Source: Poecilobothrus nobilitatus
Lineage: Eukaryota; Arthropoda; Insecta; Diptera; Dolichopodidae
Reading direction: 5' to 3'
NCBI GenBank assembly: GCA_947095535.1
Contig: OX352773.1
Span: 33,315,398-33,379,397, forward strand
Length of the DNA stretch: 64,000 nt
The notes below the pieces were generated by a model. That model was not told the origin of the DNA. It made no database searches and worked only from the letters and a program-made list of their open reading frames with translations. Below, piece after piece: positions 1-12,844 of the stretch. Made by a program: the position numbers and the translations under genes. The first letter of the stretch is position 1; each line of letters starts with the position of its first letter.

Positions 1-2131
1 GATTATAAATTTAAAATTTTAATACTTCAGATTTAATAATACTTCATATTAAAGTTATCTATAGTGTTATTATTAAACATAGTTAATGGGACTATAATTT
101 ATTTAATATACTTTAATAAATCAATATATGTTTAAATAATTTTCTTTTACTTTAATTGATGCTAGAAACCAAACTGTCACCGGCGTCACCATTCACACCA
201 ACATCAATTTTCAAGAAATATTTTTTTTTTTTTTTGATAGACAAAATATTTTTATACATGTACACGTACATAATACATATCTTGTTTCAAAAGAGTAAGC
301 ATTTAGAATTTTTCCTTACCAATAAAAAACTCGACAAGAAAAGTGAACAGTAAACACTAAAAATTATGTTTTATGTCATGCCACGCCGCCATTGTCAAAT
401 TGTCATTTTGAATGTTATGACAATTTGATGGACGACAACATTTAGAACCATTTTTGATTTAAGTGATTTATTTATGTATGCATGTATGTTATGTAATAAT
501 GTGTGTTTCTAACACACATGTTTTTAAAATATATATGCACTTGAAAAATAAAACGATTCAACCATTTTATAATTAGAATTATTATGTCTGATGATTTTTT
601 TTTACAAACAAAAAAAAAAAAAATAAAATAAAACAAAACTTGTGATGAATTCAGTTGATTAGTTGTTGGAATATGATACGAAATGCTATTTTAAACAAAT
701 ATAAACAAGCCAATAATATTAAAGAAATTTATAAAATATTTTATACAACTCTATAAAAAATTTTTTTTTTTTACTCTATAATTATAACAATTTGATGGCG
801 TTTATTTTGATTGAAGCTTCTGGAATTTAGTTTAACATTTTTTTTTTTTGTAAATAAAAATACAGTTACTTACATGTATATATACTAAATATGTATGTAT
901 GTATGCATGTTTAATCAGTTCTTTATATAAATTTTCTTTGAGGTGTATAAAAGTATACATATATGTAGGTACATAATATGCACATACATATATATGTATG
1001 TATATGCATTACTAAATTCTAAATGGAGCAATTTATTTATCTTATAACACATGATCATTCAAAACCGTTTATGACAACTTAAATTGAAAGAAACTCATAA
1101 GACATATCTCATAACAAACAGAAACTGTATTTTTTCTTTTTAAATAGATCGTTGTTCCTTAAAGAAAACCAGGCTACTTAAGTTAGTACAATACATACTA
1201 TGTATAGAAATTGTGTTAAAATTGTTACGTAATAGAAAAAAAAAAAATAAACTGCAAGCAAGTGCAAAGCTGCATTTATATGACATTAAAAAAAAAAAAA
1301 GTAAAAATCAGAAAATTAGTACCTAGGTATTTGATTTTAATTCGACTGTTACTTTTGTTGCGTGTGACCGTTTTCTTATTTTATTTTTATTTTAAAGTTC
1401 TTTTTTTTTTTCTTTAATGTTTCTTCAAAATACACGCATGCAAGCACGCTTTGCTTTTTTCTGAAATTTTTATTTATTTTTTTTAACACTAATTTTTAAT
1501 TGTATACAATCCTATACAGTTTATAAAATTTTTAAAATTTTACAAATATTTTAAGTTTAAGTCTGGTTTTAGTTTAAAATCAGTGTTGATTGAACTTATT
1601 GGAATTATTTCAGTGATTTTATAATAACATTAAATAAATTATGAACCATTTAAGGTGAATATTAAAGGAAAGACAATAATGTGATAATAAAATAATGTTG
1701 GAATGTAAAATTTTCAAATTGATGAATTGAAATTGCAGATTCTGTTTTTGTGCAGCACTTTCAAATAATATAATGTTATTAAATTTATAATTAATAATAT
1801 TATTCTTTCATGAACTCTTATTTAATTAAATATTTTTCTACACGTTTTTTTTTTTTTTTTATTGTAAATAAATTTATGTAATATCAATAATAATACTAAA
1901 ATTAATTTTTATTGCACCTATATATTATGTTTAAATATATGAAATAAATTGGATTTATTAATTTTTAGAATTTTCTTTTTCTATATTAAAAATAATAATA
2001 CGATTAACGGTTTTTAAATTCTATTATGATTTGGTAACATTTAATAATCATAATTTTCAATTGAATTAAAAATGTGTTGAAAAATTATGTATCTATGTAT
2101 GTACTAATGTCTTTTCATTTTTTATAATAAA
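1..2131. other. AT-rich non-coding stretch
   Basis: I see no gene here. The stretch is dominated by A- and T-runs and ATGTATGT-type microsatellite, for example around 889-1010. The open frame at 156-353 is made of low-complexity codons, and its length fits chance openness. It is probably intron or intergenic DNA. Confidence 0.6.
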
Positions 2132-3206
2132 ATAGCTAATAACCGGTGCGCATTTCTGCGCCCTTCCATAAATAAAACATACGCTTCAGCAACACGTATA
2201 CAAAATTTGAAGTCAATTGGTCAAACCGTTTTTATTTTAGAGCGAAAATGTTTAAATATTTGCACCACAGCCCCAACTTGGCGGCCCGTTAGTCGTAAAT
2301 GGTTAGCCCAGAAAAACTCTCCGTGTACCCAAAAACCTTAATATACAAATTTTCATGTGATGATCGGCAGAAACAGACAGACAACCAGGCAAACATTCGC
2401 TTTTGAAATATATATAGCATTCCGATTAAATGAAACCTTTTTTAAAGTAAATGAAACCTTTTTCAAAATAAATGAAACTAAAACAAATTACAAATAAAAT
2501 TTATTTAAAAAACTGAAATTAAATTCAGAACATTCAAATGAAACTAAAAATTACCCATAAAATTTATTTAAAAAAGTAAAATTTAATTCATTTACAAAAA
2601 TGAAATAAATGAAACTTGCAACTATTGAAAGTTATTACTACTAACTTACAAAATTGCTTTTTGGTCATGGATAAGGCAAAAATTCTGAAAAGACTAGCAT
2701 TCAAAAAATAATTACGGACAATTATAGGAGTATTTCAAATTTTGACCATTCGTCAATGCTCAGTTCAATAAAAAAATTATTTTCGAAAATAAAAACATAT
2801 GCTTGTTTAATATTATGCGATACTGAGATCGAGCATAATCTTCCACATGTAATTAATCAAAATGTTAATCAACTGATATCAAACGATTGCTCTACATATG
2901 AAATGGATATGGTATTTTCAATTTTTTCAAGTTTCATTTATTTCACTTTTGTAAATGAATTAAATTTTACTTTTATAAATTTTATTTGTAATTTTTAGTT
3001 CCATTTGAATTTTCTGAATTTAATTTCAGTTTTTTAAATAAAATTTATTTGTATTTTTTTTTAGTTTAATTTATTTTGAAAAAGGTTTCATTTACTTTAA
3101 AAAAAGATTTAATTTATTTTGAAAAAGGTTTCATTCAATTGAAAAATAGTTTCATTTTATTGAAAAAAAGTTTCATTTAATCGGAATATGCTATATATAG
3201 ATTGCG
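2132..3206 (-). mobile_element. Helitron-like non-autonomous element, interrupted
   Basis: Read on the minus strand, the element would start with TC in TCTATATATA near 3201. It would end with a short GCGCA/TGCGC hairpin (2148-2163) followed about a dozen bases later by a CTAT end, close to the CTRR consensus. A related copy lies on the plus strand at 53485-53796. The two share the segment with GGTCAAACCGTTTTTATTTTAG, the GCGGCCCGTTAG segment and the hairpin. The body is split at 2418-3192 by a foldback element. The TC start, 3' hairpin and CTRR-like end are known Helitron features. The assignment is inference, because no Rep/helicase coding sequence is present. Confidence 0.5.
2418..3192. mobile_element. 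Foldback-type MITE with long repetitive arms
   Basis: The left arm (2418-2615) and right arm (2926-3192) are inverted repeats. The outer tips read CATTCCGATTAAATGAAAC on the left, with the complementary GTTTCATTTAATCGGAAT on the right. Each arm carries repeated ATGAAAC/GTTTCAT units spaced by A/T tracts. The element is flanked by ATATATAG at 2410-2417 and 3193-3200, a candidate 8-bp TSD. Removing the element restores TTTTGAAATATATATAGATT, which reads as a continuous Helitron end. There is no transposase; the 80-codon open frame in the centre has no recognisable motif. Confidence 0.75.
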
Positions 3207-5230
3207 TAAATGATATAAGTTTAAAGATGAAAAATCTAAATCTAATTCATATAAATTAAAAGAGATGTTACAAGTTTTAATTAATAAAAAACCAACATTG
3301 GAATATAATATATGTATATATATGTGTATACATTTTATATATACAATTGAAAATCAAAAAAGCTTAAAAAAAGTTGTATTTAAAATTTAAATTATAGGTA
3401 AAAATAATAATCCCAAAACAAAGAAATTGATCAGTTTTTTATTTCTTCACCTCTTTCAATATACCGATATTATAATATATAATTTTTTTTTTATGTCACT
3501 TATCAGCTATAAATTTGCTCATACAAAATTAGTAAAAAAAAAAAAATAAAATCAGCTACAATAAAAAAAAAACAGTTAGTAATAAATAGTAGATATATAG
3601 AACGTTATAACTTATAGTTTTGCATATGACTTGCGAAATGTATAGCACAATTTTAAAAGAAATAAGTATGTTATCATAACCTGATATCTATATATTTAAT
3701 TTTTTATACCTATTCTAAAAAATAGACATTTTATATATCAGAAAAAGTTTTAATTCTGATATATAAAAAAAAAAATATTTTTATATATTTTTCTATATCT
3801 AGTTAAAATATATTAGAAAACTCCATTTTAACTTTTAATAAATATTTAATACTTAATTTAATTCAATTACAAAACTCCTCCTATTTTTTCTATGATTTGC
3901 AATAAAATAAAAACTACAACAAAAAAAAAAAAAAAAAAAGAAAAGTGGAATGAATGATATTAAGTGGTCTTAATGCTGTTAATTATGGCATACATACGTC
4001 AACATATTAGAAATATATATATAAATATTATATTATATTATATTATATTATATATATATAGATATATATGTACATATTATATATATTTAAATATTGTAAA
4101 TGTATATGAAAAAAGCAATAACCTAATGTTGCTTAAAAGTAAAAAAATGCAAAAAAAAAAAAATGAAAATAAAAATATTTTCTAATCTTTTTCATCTTTC
4201 TTAAATTTACATTTTTTTTTTTTTTTTTTTATTTTGTTACTTAATTAAATATTTAAAAATTTGAAATTTAAATTTTATATGAATTTTTTCAATATAAATA
4301 TTATCTATATTGTATATATTTTATTATAAAAAATAGAAAAACTGAAATTCCTCAGAGCAAAAAAACTATAGAAAAAAAAAAAAAAATAAACCGAGTCAAA
4401 AAATTGGAGAAAAGAAAATGAAAAAAGAGTCATTCACGTGCAGAACGCATGATTTTGTCATTATAATGAGGTTTTAATTTTATTATTTTTTTTTTTGTTT
4501 TTTTCTTTGTACAATACCTATATGCTTTTCCAGCGACTATTTTAACCTTCATTTCAAAAATTGTTATATTTTTTTTTTTAACTTTTTCCAAAAAACAAAA
4601 ACAAAAAATAAAACATTAGCATGTATTAATTTTATATAAATTTTGAAAATATATTATATGAAAATGTTTATATTTTTTTTTAATATGCCATATATACATA
4701 CACATACATATATAATATAGATTTCCTAAGTTTCTGAAAGAAAATTAAACTAAAAATATATATGTAATTAAATTAAAATAATTATCTAGAAAATAATTGA
4801 ATGCATAGTTTAAAATAATTTTCTTTTTTTTTTTTTGAAAAATAAAATTCCGTTTTAATGCGTATAACAAACAACAGTACGTTAAAAAAAAGATAGCTTT
4901 GACTAGTCATATATATACTTAAAGCAATAATTAATACTTCTAAAAGGCCTAAACTTTAAGTTTACATTAAAATTTAAAGAAACTTACGCATGGTTATGTT
5001 GAAGTCGGGTTAAAAAATAGTTCGAATGAAAAAGTCCGTTCCACATTCGAAAAAATTGATACGTTGAAGTTCATTCGGCTTCAAACACTTCTTTCAGATG
5101 TCAAAGTTATATTATGTTTCGTAAAATATTTTTTGTATCTATAGTATTTTTTGGTACATATTTTTTTTGTGTTTGTTCAGTATAAAGAAATAGTTCAAAA
5201 CGTTTATAAAATACGTTTAAAATAATTTTT
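3207..5230. other. AT-rich non-coding stretch
   Basis: No gene is visible. The stretch contains AT microsatellite around 4010-4090 and several poly-A/poly-T tracts. The small open frame at 3964-4185 translates microsatellite. Confidence 0.6.
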
Positions 5231-5237
5231 AGAAATC

Positions 5238-5384
5238 AATGATGAATTTTGTAGCGGCTTTAGAATTATTGGAAAATAAAGAAGCGGAAATTTCAAAGGA
5301 TATGTGCGTTTTAGAAAGAAAATTACTAAAGATATTATTTTTTGCGCTGAACAATGCACCAATTTTAACTTCCTTCACCGAATA
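5238..5384 (+). pseudogene. Short unrecognised open frame, possible transposase remnant
   Basis: A 48-codon frame starts with two ATGs. It encodes a normal-looking peptide including VAALELLENKEAEI and DMCVLERKLLK, in a locally less AT-biased patch. After its TAA stop the same frame stays open for about 30 more codons (HFLLIIVCFRINN and on). A TAA interrupting a longer frame would explain this. The layout loosely recalls the N-terminal part of Harbinger-type transposases, but no catalytic motif is visible, so I give no family. A chance open frame remains likely. Confidence 0.2.
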
Positions 5385-5649
5385 ACACTTCCTGCTTATA
5401 ATTGTTTGCTTTCGAATAAATAATTGTGTCGAAATGAATTTCATTCATTTTCATAAATTTTCCATTTTGACGGACTACAATAGCATACACAAAAAAAAAA
5501 AATTTCGAAATTTCAAAATAGAAAATAATGTTTTGTAGCCGTGAGCCGTGAAAATTCTGATTTCAGTATATTACATGTGGTTCACATTTTTGTTCATCGG
5601 AACATTTCGACGGACTTCAGTAAACTTAAGCTGGAAGTCATTTAACAGT

Positions 5650-6621
5650 TACAAATTTGACAGCAAAAATATTAATTTAATTTTTAAATTTAACAAAAAA
5701 AATAAAAACAAAGAACGTTTAAAAAAGATTTTGAAAAAATTTATTTTTATGCTATTATTTATGTTACCTATATATACATTAAATACCTATATACATTTAT
5801 TAATTATGCCACACTCATAACAAAAATTAAAAGTCATTTTACTAAAATTACTTAACTTTTGCACAAAAATATAAATCGTACCTACATGCTAGAGTTAAAC
5901 GAAAAACGAAATATTTAACAAAAATTCAAATTAAGCAGACTTTTTAAGAGCGTATGGGTAGCTAAGTATATATATATATGCGTAATCGCAAAAGAGCGTA
6001 CAAAATTTTATATCATTTACTTAAGTTACTTTAAGTACGGCTGTCGGCTATAGTCAGGCCATAAGTTAGCTAATAAGTTTGCAAATTAACTTAAACATCA
6101 AACACAAAATTGTCAAAGTTGTTTTGTTTACCATAGTAACAACTTTACTTCCTGTTTGAACATACTTCCTATATATTTAAAACACATGCATATATCTATT
6201 TACTTTTTTCTATTGATAAAATTAAAAAAAAAAAATTTATCTATATACAATATTGTCTACTTTCAATTTATTGTTTTATTTTTTTTTTTTTAATTTGTAT
6301 TGAATTTATTTTACGTCATAGAAAAAAGAATATTTTAAAATATATTCTATAATCCAGCGTTTAATAATAAATTAACTTCGTTTTGTCTAGATTTTTAATT
6401 TAAACACAAAAAAAAAAAAAAATCTTAAACTAGTTTTTCTTTTTATTAAATTTTGGTTTTTTTTTTTTGTTTTCAAATTAATAGCAAATAGCTATAATTT
6501 CGTTAATTTAATACCATTTAATTTTTATTTCTTCCTATAGTACTGTTTTGTTTATTAATTTTTTTTTTTTTAAATAAATTAATTCTTTAATTTTCGGCAA
6601 AATTTCTTTTAAAAACCCAAA
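5650..6621. other. AT-rich non-coding stretch
   Basis: No gene, RNA or repeat is recognised. The frame at 5548-5820 is low complexity. Confidence 0.55.
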
Positions 6622-6622
6622 A

Positions 6623-6684
6623 ACAATCATTTCATATAGTACATATATGTACTAAACAATCATTTCATATAGTACATATACATA
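6623..6684. repeat. Short tandem duplication
   Basis: The string AACAATCATTTCATATAGTA followed by CATATA occurs twice in direct tandem, at about 6624 and 6657, separated by ATGTACTA. It is a local slippage-type duplication with no coding content. Confidence 0.7.
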
Positions 6685-7246
6685 TGTATATATAAAATAA
6701 AAATAAAATTTTGTAGGATATAATAATATGTTTATGACAATTCTTATTTTTATTTTTAGTACAGTTTGGTAACTGTTTGACATTTTGATTTTTAAATACT
6801 TAATTTGTTTAATTTTATTTTGAAAAACTATTTCTGAATTCTATCTGCGCTTATATATAATTGTTTTTTAAGAATATTAGTACCTATAAAGATTTTTATG
6901 TGGCTACTTAACAAAAAACAGAATGTAATCAATTATTTAAATTAAAAATATTAAGAGAATATAACAAGTAAATCTTAAAAAAATTTATTTTATATAATAG
7001 TTTATTGTTTTAATTTAGAAAAAATCAAGAGCTTGTTTCACATAATTAATCTTGTATAGGATCAAACTAAAACTGGGGATACCATAAGCAAAACAATTAT
7101 TACTATAATAAGTTATTTTTTAAATATATGTATGTACATACATGACGCAAATTTGCATAACATTTCTTTTTTCAGAATGCCTATATAACCCTAATCAAGT
7201 AACTTCAGAGATACTAAAATGCAAAGGTGTTACCAATTCCTAATAT

Positions 7247-7645
7247 TTGCTCTGGGGCTCGTTCGAAAGCTTCCAAAATCCGAACCCATGGTCCAAATAT
7301 TTTCAAATTTGAACCCATGGCTCAAATCCACACAAATTTCAAAGACATAACGAAAACATGACAGAACACCCTTGTACCAAATTTAAAGTTTCTACTTTTG
7401 TAATTTTTGGAAAGATACTCGTTTGCTCTGGGGCTCGTTCGAAAGCTTCCTAAATCCGAACCCATCGATCAAATCCTCTGAAATTTCAGAGAAATAAATC
7501 AAACATGAAGGAACATCATTGTAATTTAAACGTTCTATCATTGTTGGTTTTGGAGATAATATCGTTTGCTCCAGGCTCGTTCAGAAGCTTCCAGAATCAG
7601 AACCCATGGACTGATTTTGACCAGATGCAATCCTCGCCTTCCTTT
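7247..7645. repeat. Imperfect tandem repeat, three units
   Basis: Three unit starts read TTTGCTCTGGGGCTCGTTCG or the close variant TTTGCTCCAGGCTCGTTCAG, near 7247, 7422 and 7564. Each is followed by (C/A)GAAGCTTCC and then CCGAACCCAT or AGAACCCATG. The units are about 140-175 bp, diverged, with indels. This looks like the internal tandem array of a non-autonomous element. Spacing and lack of flanking genes rule out a CRISPR array. Confidence 0.7.
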
Positions 7646-7672
7646 TGTAAGGATATATATATACATGTTCCC

Positions 7673-8072
7673 ATCTAACTCGCTTCTTTTGGTAGTTACA
7701 AACACCATACGAAATGCAATATATACTTTAGGTGCAGGGTATAAAAAGGGAATTCTCTCAACAACGATTCACCCCTTCAGAACAATTTTTCTGCAGAAGA
7801 AAAATATTTAGACAGCTGAAATTTGAAGCGGACAAAATTTTTATTAGACTTGTCATTTTTAAGAGTAAGAGTAGAATAGAGTCGCCACGTCAGAGTAGAG
7901 TTGCCAGACGTGGCGATTTAGCGTCAAATTCGCGGTTTTTTGTAGCTTTGGCGATTATTTTTTCATCAAAAACCGCCAACCGCCAAATAACTATATATTT
8001 TTATACCCTGCACCTAAAGTATATATTGCATTTCGTATGGTGTTTGTAACTACCAAAAGAAGCGAGTTAGAT
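7673..8072. repeat. Perfect 75-bp inverted repeat with 250-bp spacer
   Basis: Bases 7673-7747 are the exact reverse complement of 7998-8072. The inner tips read TTTTTATACCCTGCACC facing each other, and the outer ends are ATCTAACTCGCTTC and its complement. The 250-bp spacer holds unrelated, less AT-rich sequence with GTTGCCAGACGTGGCGATTT. Perfect identity implies recent origin or conversion. TATACCC-ending repeats are common in fly genomes as ends of non-autonomous elements. The open frames across this region are translations of the repeat. Confidence 0.9.
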
Positions 8073-8880
8073 ATATATAAAAAATATTTTTGCAATAATT
8101 TTTCCTCTGAGTAAAAATTATTTTAAAAGTATCGATATACTGTTCCCATCACTACTTTGTGCAATCATTATTTCGAGTTAACATTTTTAAAATGATAATT
8201 AACAGACATTAATTTTGAATTTTGAATCATCATGTATTCATGTATCTACATGTTATAGTGACATTTGTGTTTTTGATTTTATTCGTAATTGTTAACAAAT
8301 AACAAGTACCAAATTTAAATTTTAAACGTTACGGGTTGTTTTTCAAATTATAAAAAAATTTGAAAGTGGACGAAATATAAAATTTCTGAGTATAAAACGT
8401 TTATTAAATAAATATTATGATAACTCGATATTAAATGAAATTAATTTTCTAACATTTCATTTAATTGTTTGACATTTAATTCTAACTATATTTACATTTT
8501 TTAGTAATTTATTCTATTTCAATTTATTACTATATTTCAAATACCTACTTATGTACATATTAATTCTAATTCTAAATATTGACTTAAAGTGCGGTCCACA
8601 GCTTGAAATCTGGACAAAGCTTAAACTTTCTCTATATATGTATTTTGTGTGCTTTGTATTGTAACTTCTACTAAAGTACATATGTAATCTAATTTATTAT
8701 TACAAATTATGTATTTAATTAATCAATACAATTAACAATAAAATTGACGTTTTTGAATTATTTTTTTTATTTTGAACTTTTTTAATATCTATTTAATGAT
8801 ATCTGGATTACAGCACTTTTGGTGCTTTTTTACAGGGACTTTGGCGATTATGTTTCAATCTTATCTGGCAACCCTTCACA
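7887..8880. mobile_element. Possible hAT-like non-autonomous element
   Basis: The left tip AGAGTTGCCAGACGTGGCGA (7889-7908) and right tip TCTGGCAACCCT (8865-8876) form short inverted ends of the GTTGCCAGA type seen in many hAT-related MITEs. The phrase CTTTGGCGATTAT also recurs in direct orientation near both ends (about 7953 and 8840). I could not find a matching 8-bp TSD, and the left end sits inside the spacer of the 75-bp inverted repeat. The call is tentative. Confidence 0.3.
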
Positions 8881-11589
8881 TATGTGCGCATGAGTATGGC
8901 TAAAATAGTCGAAACGGTGAATCCAGTATAACAGATTAAATCTTACACTTTCTTGATTGATACTTCAATTGTTTGACAATTTGAATCCGATATCGATCCC
9001 TGAATTTTGAAAAATGAGAAATTTCATTATTATATATAAACTTTTCTAATTAATTTAAACTAACTTCGGTTATTTTTAAATACATACCTATACATATATA
9101 TAGATATATAATTTTTTAAGAGTGTTACTTAACGTACAAACTTAATTTTTTAAATTATATAACTTAATTTTAAATTATTCTTCAATTTAAAGTTTACGTT
9201 CATCGAACTTTATAAAAACGTACCTGGTCGAAAATTTTTATTTATAATTTTTTTTAAATAAATAGGTAGGTAGCGCCAATTTTTTTCAGACATTTTTATT
9301 TAATACTAGTATTTGCCCTCTGTTCGAAAATCGAGCAAATCTAGATTAACATACAGCTACATAGTGTACATCTTGTCCATTTTCGAAAGCCAAAAGTTGT
9401 TGTCTGAGTTCGTAAGAGTTCATGAGGTCTAAACGAGGGTTCGTTCTGTTTCATGGATAGATTGGGTGTTACAGCCGGATTACCAATTTAGCAAACCGCA
9501 AATTATTATTACCAAAACGTTAAACTAAATAAGTACTTTAAAGAACATTATAAAAAAAAAGTAAAGTAATGTAAAGAACTTTTAAATTATTAAAATTTAA
9601 AAACAAATCCTTAAAATTGGACTACATATTATGCCAGGTATACATATATTAATAGGAGAGTCACATATAAAAAATTTTACAATTACAATTACTTTTTTTA
9701 ATTACATATTATTATTTTAAAATTTTCATGTAGACAACTTACGGCCCACGCTTTTATATATGCACAGTAAGATGGCGCAGTAAAAAGCCAGAGAGTTCCA
9801 ATAGGGAAAATATAAATATTTTTTATTACATTCAAAAAAAAACGTATTAAAATTTTTTGAATTCATAACTTCATATTCATATACATATATGTATGTGCAA
9901 AATTTATTATAAAATAAACTCAAAAATTTATTATTATAATATAGGCATATTATTACTTCATAAATCATAACTGAATACATATTAGTTCTTATAAAGTTTG
10001 CATTTAATATAAGACCTATTATTTTAAAAATGTTTCAATTTTAAAACTCTGAAATGTGCACTCCATAAATAGCAAAAATTTATCTATTATTCAATAAATA
10101 CATTAATTAATATATATATATATATGTACTTATTCTTTAACATTTTTAAAATTCACACTCGATCCAGTCAAAAAGAAATCGATTTTAGGATACTTACTAA
10201 AATGTAATAGTAACCTTTTTCAACATCTTATATACATACATATATTAATATACATTTCATTCTCTTTTTCTTAACATAAAATATTAATTAGTTTAGTACT
10301 TATTTAAATTGTAAATTCTAAATTCTACTCTCATATTATTGATATTATTTCGGTACGTTAAAATTTTTATTGTTGTTTTTATATATGTATATGTATTTAT
10401 TATATATTTATATCCTTCTAACAGCTAACACAATTACTTTGTTTTAACTTAAAAATGCCTATTTATTAATTTGAACATAAATATAATATGCATGCTGCAT
10501 GCATATATAAACAAACATATATATATTCACATTTAATTTTTAATGTTTCAAATTTATATTGTTGTTGGTTTAAGCATGAAATCTAGGTTTTAGGAAAGTG
10601 CATACTTACATAATATGTATGTATGTATATTATGAGATGATGTTATGTAATCATGTTACATGGTCACATTCGAAGCAGTAAAGAAGTAGAAAAAAAGTTT
10701 TTTTTTACTCTTATTATATATGCATACATACAGTCATATATATATGTAAATCAAAATAGAATATATATTTTTGAAAAATTTTATTTTCTGATTTTTTTTT
10801 TTTTTATAAAAATTATATTGTCAAATTTATGAATGTGTACCTACACGCCCTTGAGTAAACGTTTTATGTTTAAATAAAATCACATATGTATGTACATACT
10901 TATACATATATGCATTTAGTGGTTAAAAAAAATAGACACTGTTTATTTCTATAGGTACAAAAAATTAAATTCGTAAATCGTAATTTTGTTTTAAAACACT
11001 CCCCAAAAATTTTATGCCACCAAATTTACAAAATATAAAACATACCAACAGAATTATATATAATATGTACATATGTATTATATAAACAGTTTCTGAAACA
11101 TTTCATTTACGTAATTATTAAAAACATAACATAATTAATTACATAAAACATAAAATTCCAATAAAAAAAAACAAAAATTGGAATCCATTGAAAATTGAAT
11201 CTAGGTAATACATGCTTTATATACTATCTTATATATAATTTTATGAATTTGATTTTTTTATTTTATTTTTATTGTAGTAATCAAACAACTAATTGATTTT
11301 ATAATTCTTGATTGGTTTTTTTCTAAATTGTTTGTTAACAAGTATGTAAGTTAGTCATATATTATACATTTAACTATATGCATATAAATTTAAAATATCA
11401 ATTTTTATTTTTTCAAATATACATATACTTGTATAATATATGTACTAAAAATATTTCTATTTTAAAAATTATAAAAAATACAAAAACAAAACTTTTATCA
11501 ATATATGATAATATCCTTTTTAATTAGTTTATCAATTTTCTATTAGTTCAAAAATAAAAAAAATATTTAATATATAAGGAAAAAATTCT
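8881..11589. other. AT-rich non-coding stretch
   Basis: No gene is recognised. One less AT-rich island at 9310-9510 carries a 34-codon minus-strand frame (about 9345-9450) including NSYELRQQLLAFENGQDV. It has no splice donor in place and no motif I recognise. The rest is microsatellite and A/T runs. Confidence 0.5.
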
Positions 11590-12255
11590 GTTTGTTTTTT
11601 TGTTCCTGATTCACATAAAAACCACCAGTCCGATTGAAAACAAATTTCTACAAGTCTGGAAGTAGTTATAGGCTATATCGCATTTTAAGTCATTAACCCA
11701 TTTCGGCCCGAGAGCCTTTCAAAGATATTTGTTTTTTTCGTTGTCTGCCTAAACGGTTTGACCGATTGAAAAATTGTACAAATATTCTTTTTAGCTTTAG
11801 GAGTGCATCGAAGAAATTTGGTTGCCATATTTTAACCGTAAAGTAATCAATTGATTTTAAAACTAGCAAAATGGTTGCTCTTTAGCAGAAAAGCTCACTA
11901 GGTTAATTTGGTAACGATCCATTAATTCGTTTCGGCACCAGAGCTCAATGAAGTTTTTTCTATTTCTTTGTTATCGAGCTTAACCGGTTTGACCAATTGA
12001 GTTGTAAATTTACAAAAGTGTAGCTCTTTACGAAAGAATCTCACTAAGTTGATTTGGTTACGATCCATTAACCTGTTTCGGCTCCAAAGCTCAATGAAGT
12101 TTTTTTTAATTTCTTTGTTGTCGCGCTTAAACGGTTTGACCAATTGAGTTGAAAATTTACAAAAATTAAATTATATTAAAACAAAAACAAAAGTTAATAA
12201 TTTTTATTTCATAAAGCCAACAATATTATGGGCAACGCCGGGTACTCCTGCTAAT
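11590..12255 (+). mobile_element. Helitron-like non-autonomous element with internal repeats
   Basis: Three diverged direct units occur, starting near 11694, 11921 and 12067. Each holds a CATTAA(C/T)..(G/A)TTTCGGC phrase and a (T/A)ACGGTTTGACC.ATTGA-type phrase. The proposed 3' end reads GGGCAACGCCGGGTACTCCT then GCTAAT, giving CTAA followed by T as in Helitron CTRR|T ends. The GGTCAAACCG-like phrase is shared with the two other Helitron-like copies in the window. The 73-codon frame inside is just a translation of two repeat units. The exact 5' end is uncertain. Confidence 0.45.
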
Positions 12256-12467
12256 ATTTATATATTCAGGAAAATTGAAATAAATAATTAATAAAAATTG
12301 CCAATTTAGTAAACTTAATATTTAATTAATTTTTCTTCTTTAAATATGAAATTAAAAAAAAATAAAACTTTTTTAGAATAATATGATTTCAATTTAATAA
12401 GAAAATTTATGAGCAAATTAAATATAACAAGCCTTAATAAACGGCAACCTAGAATAAACCAAATAAT

Positions 12468-12844
12468 AAACTAGACTCATATTCTTTCAATTAAATTTAT
12501 TTATTCTTTAATTTTATACACCTATTACCTACATAATACATATATTACACTTATGAAAGTACATACATTTTAAAATCATAAAGGAATTAAGATAAATGAA
12601 AATAATAAGCTGTATGTTATGTACGTATAATATCAATATATAACTATAGCTATAGCTTTAAGCAACAACAAGACATATAATAAATAAAGAAACAAACTAG
12701 ACTCATATTATCTTCTCTAATATCTTTCAATTAAATTTATTTATCCTTTAATTTTTAATTTTATATATATTATGTAAGTACATAAATTTTGTAATTTTAA
12801 AAGGAATTAAAATGAATGAAAGATAATAAGCTGTATGTTGTGTA
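12468..12844. repeat. Direct duplication of about 155 bp
   Basis: Segment 12468-12624 recurs at 12694-12844. Both begin AAACTAGACTCATATT, continue with TTTCAATTAAATTTATTTAT and end near AATAAGCTGTATGTT. The copies differ by substitutions and small indels and are separated by about 70 bp. There is no coding potential. Confidence 0.75.

Noticed and set aside
7247..7645. A CRISPR-like array
   Set aside because: The units are long (about 140-175 bp) and diverged, with only three copies and no regular spacers. The genome is eukaryotic.
7566..8049. Two overlapping open frames of 81 and 105 codons
   Set aside because: They run through the tandem array and the perfect inverted repeat. No motif is present, and the codons follow the repeat.
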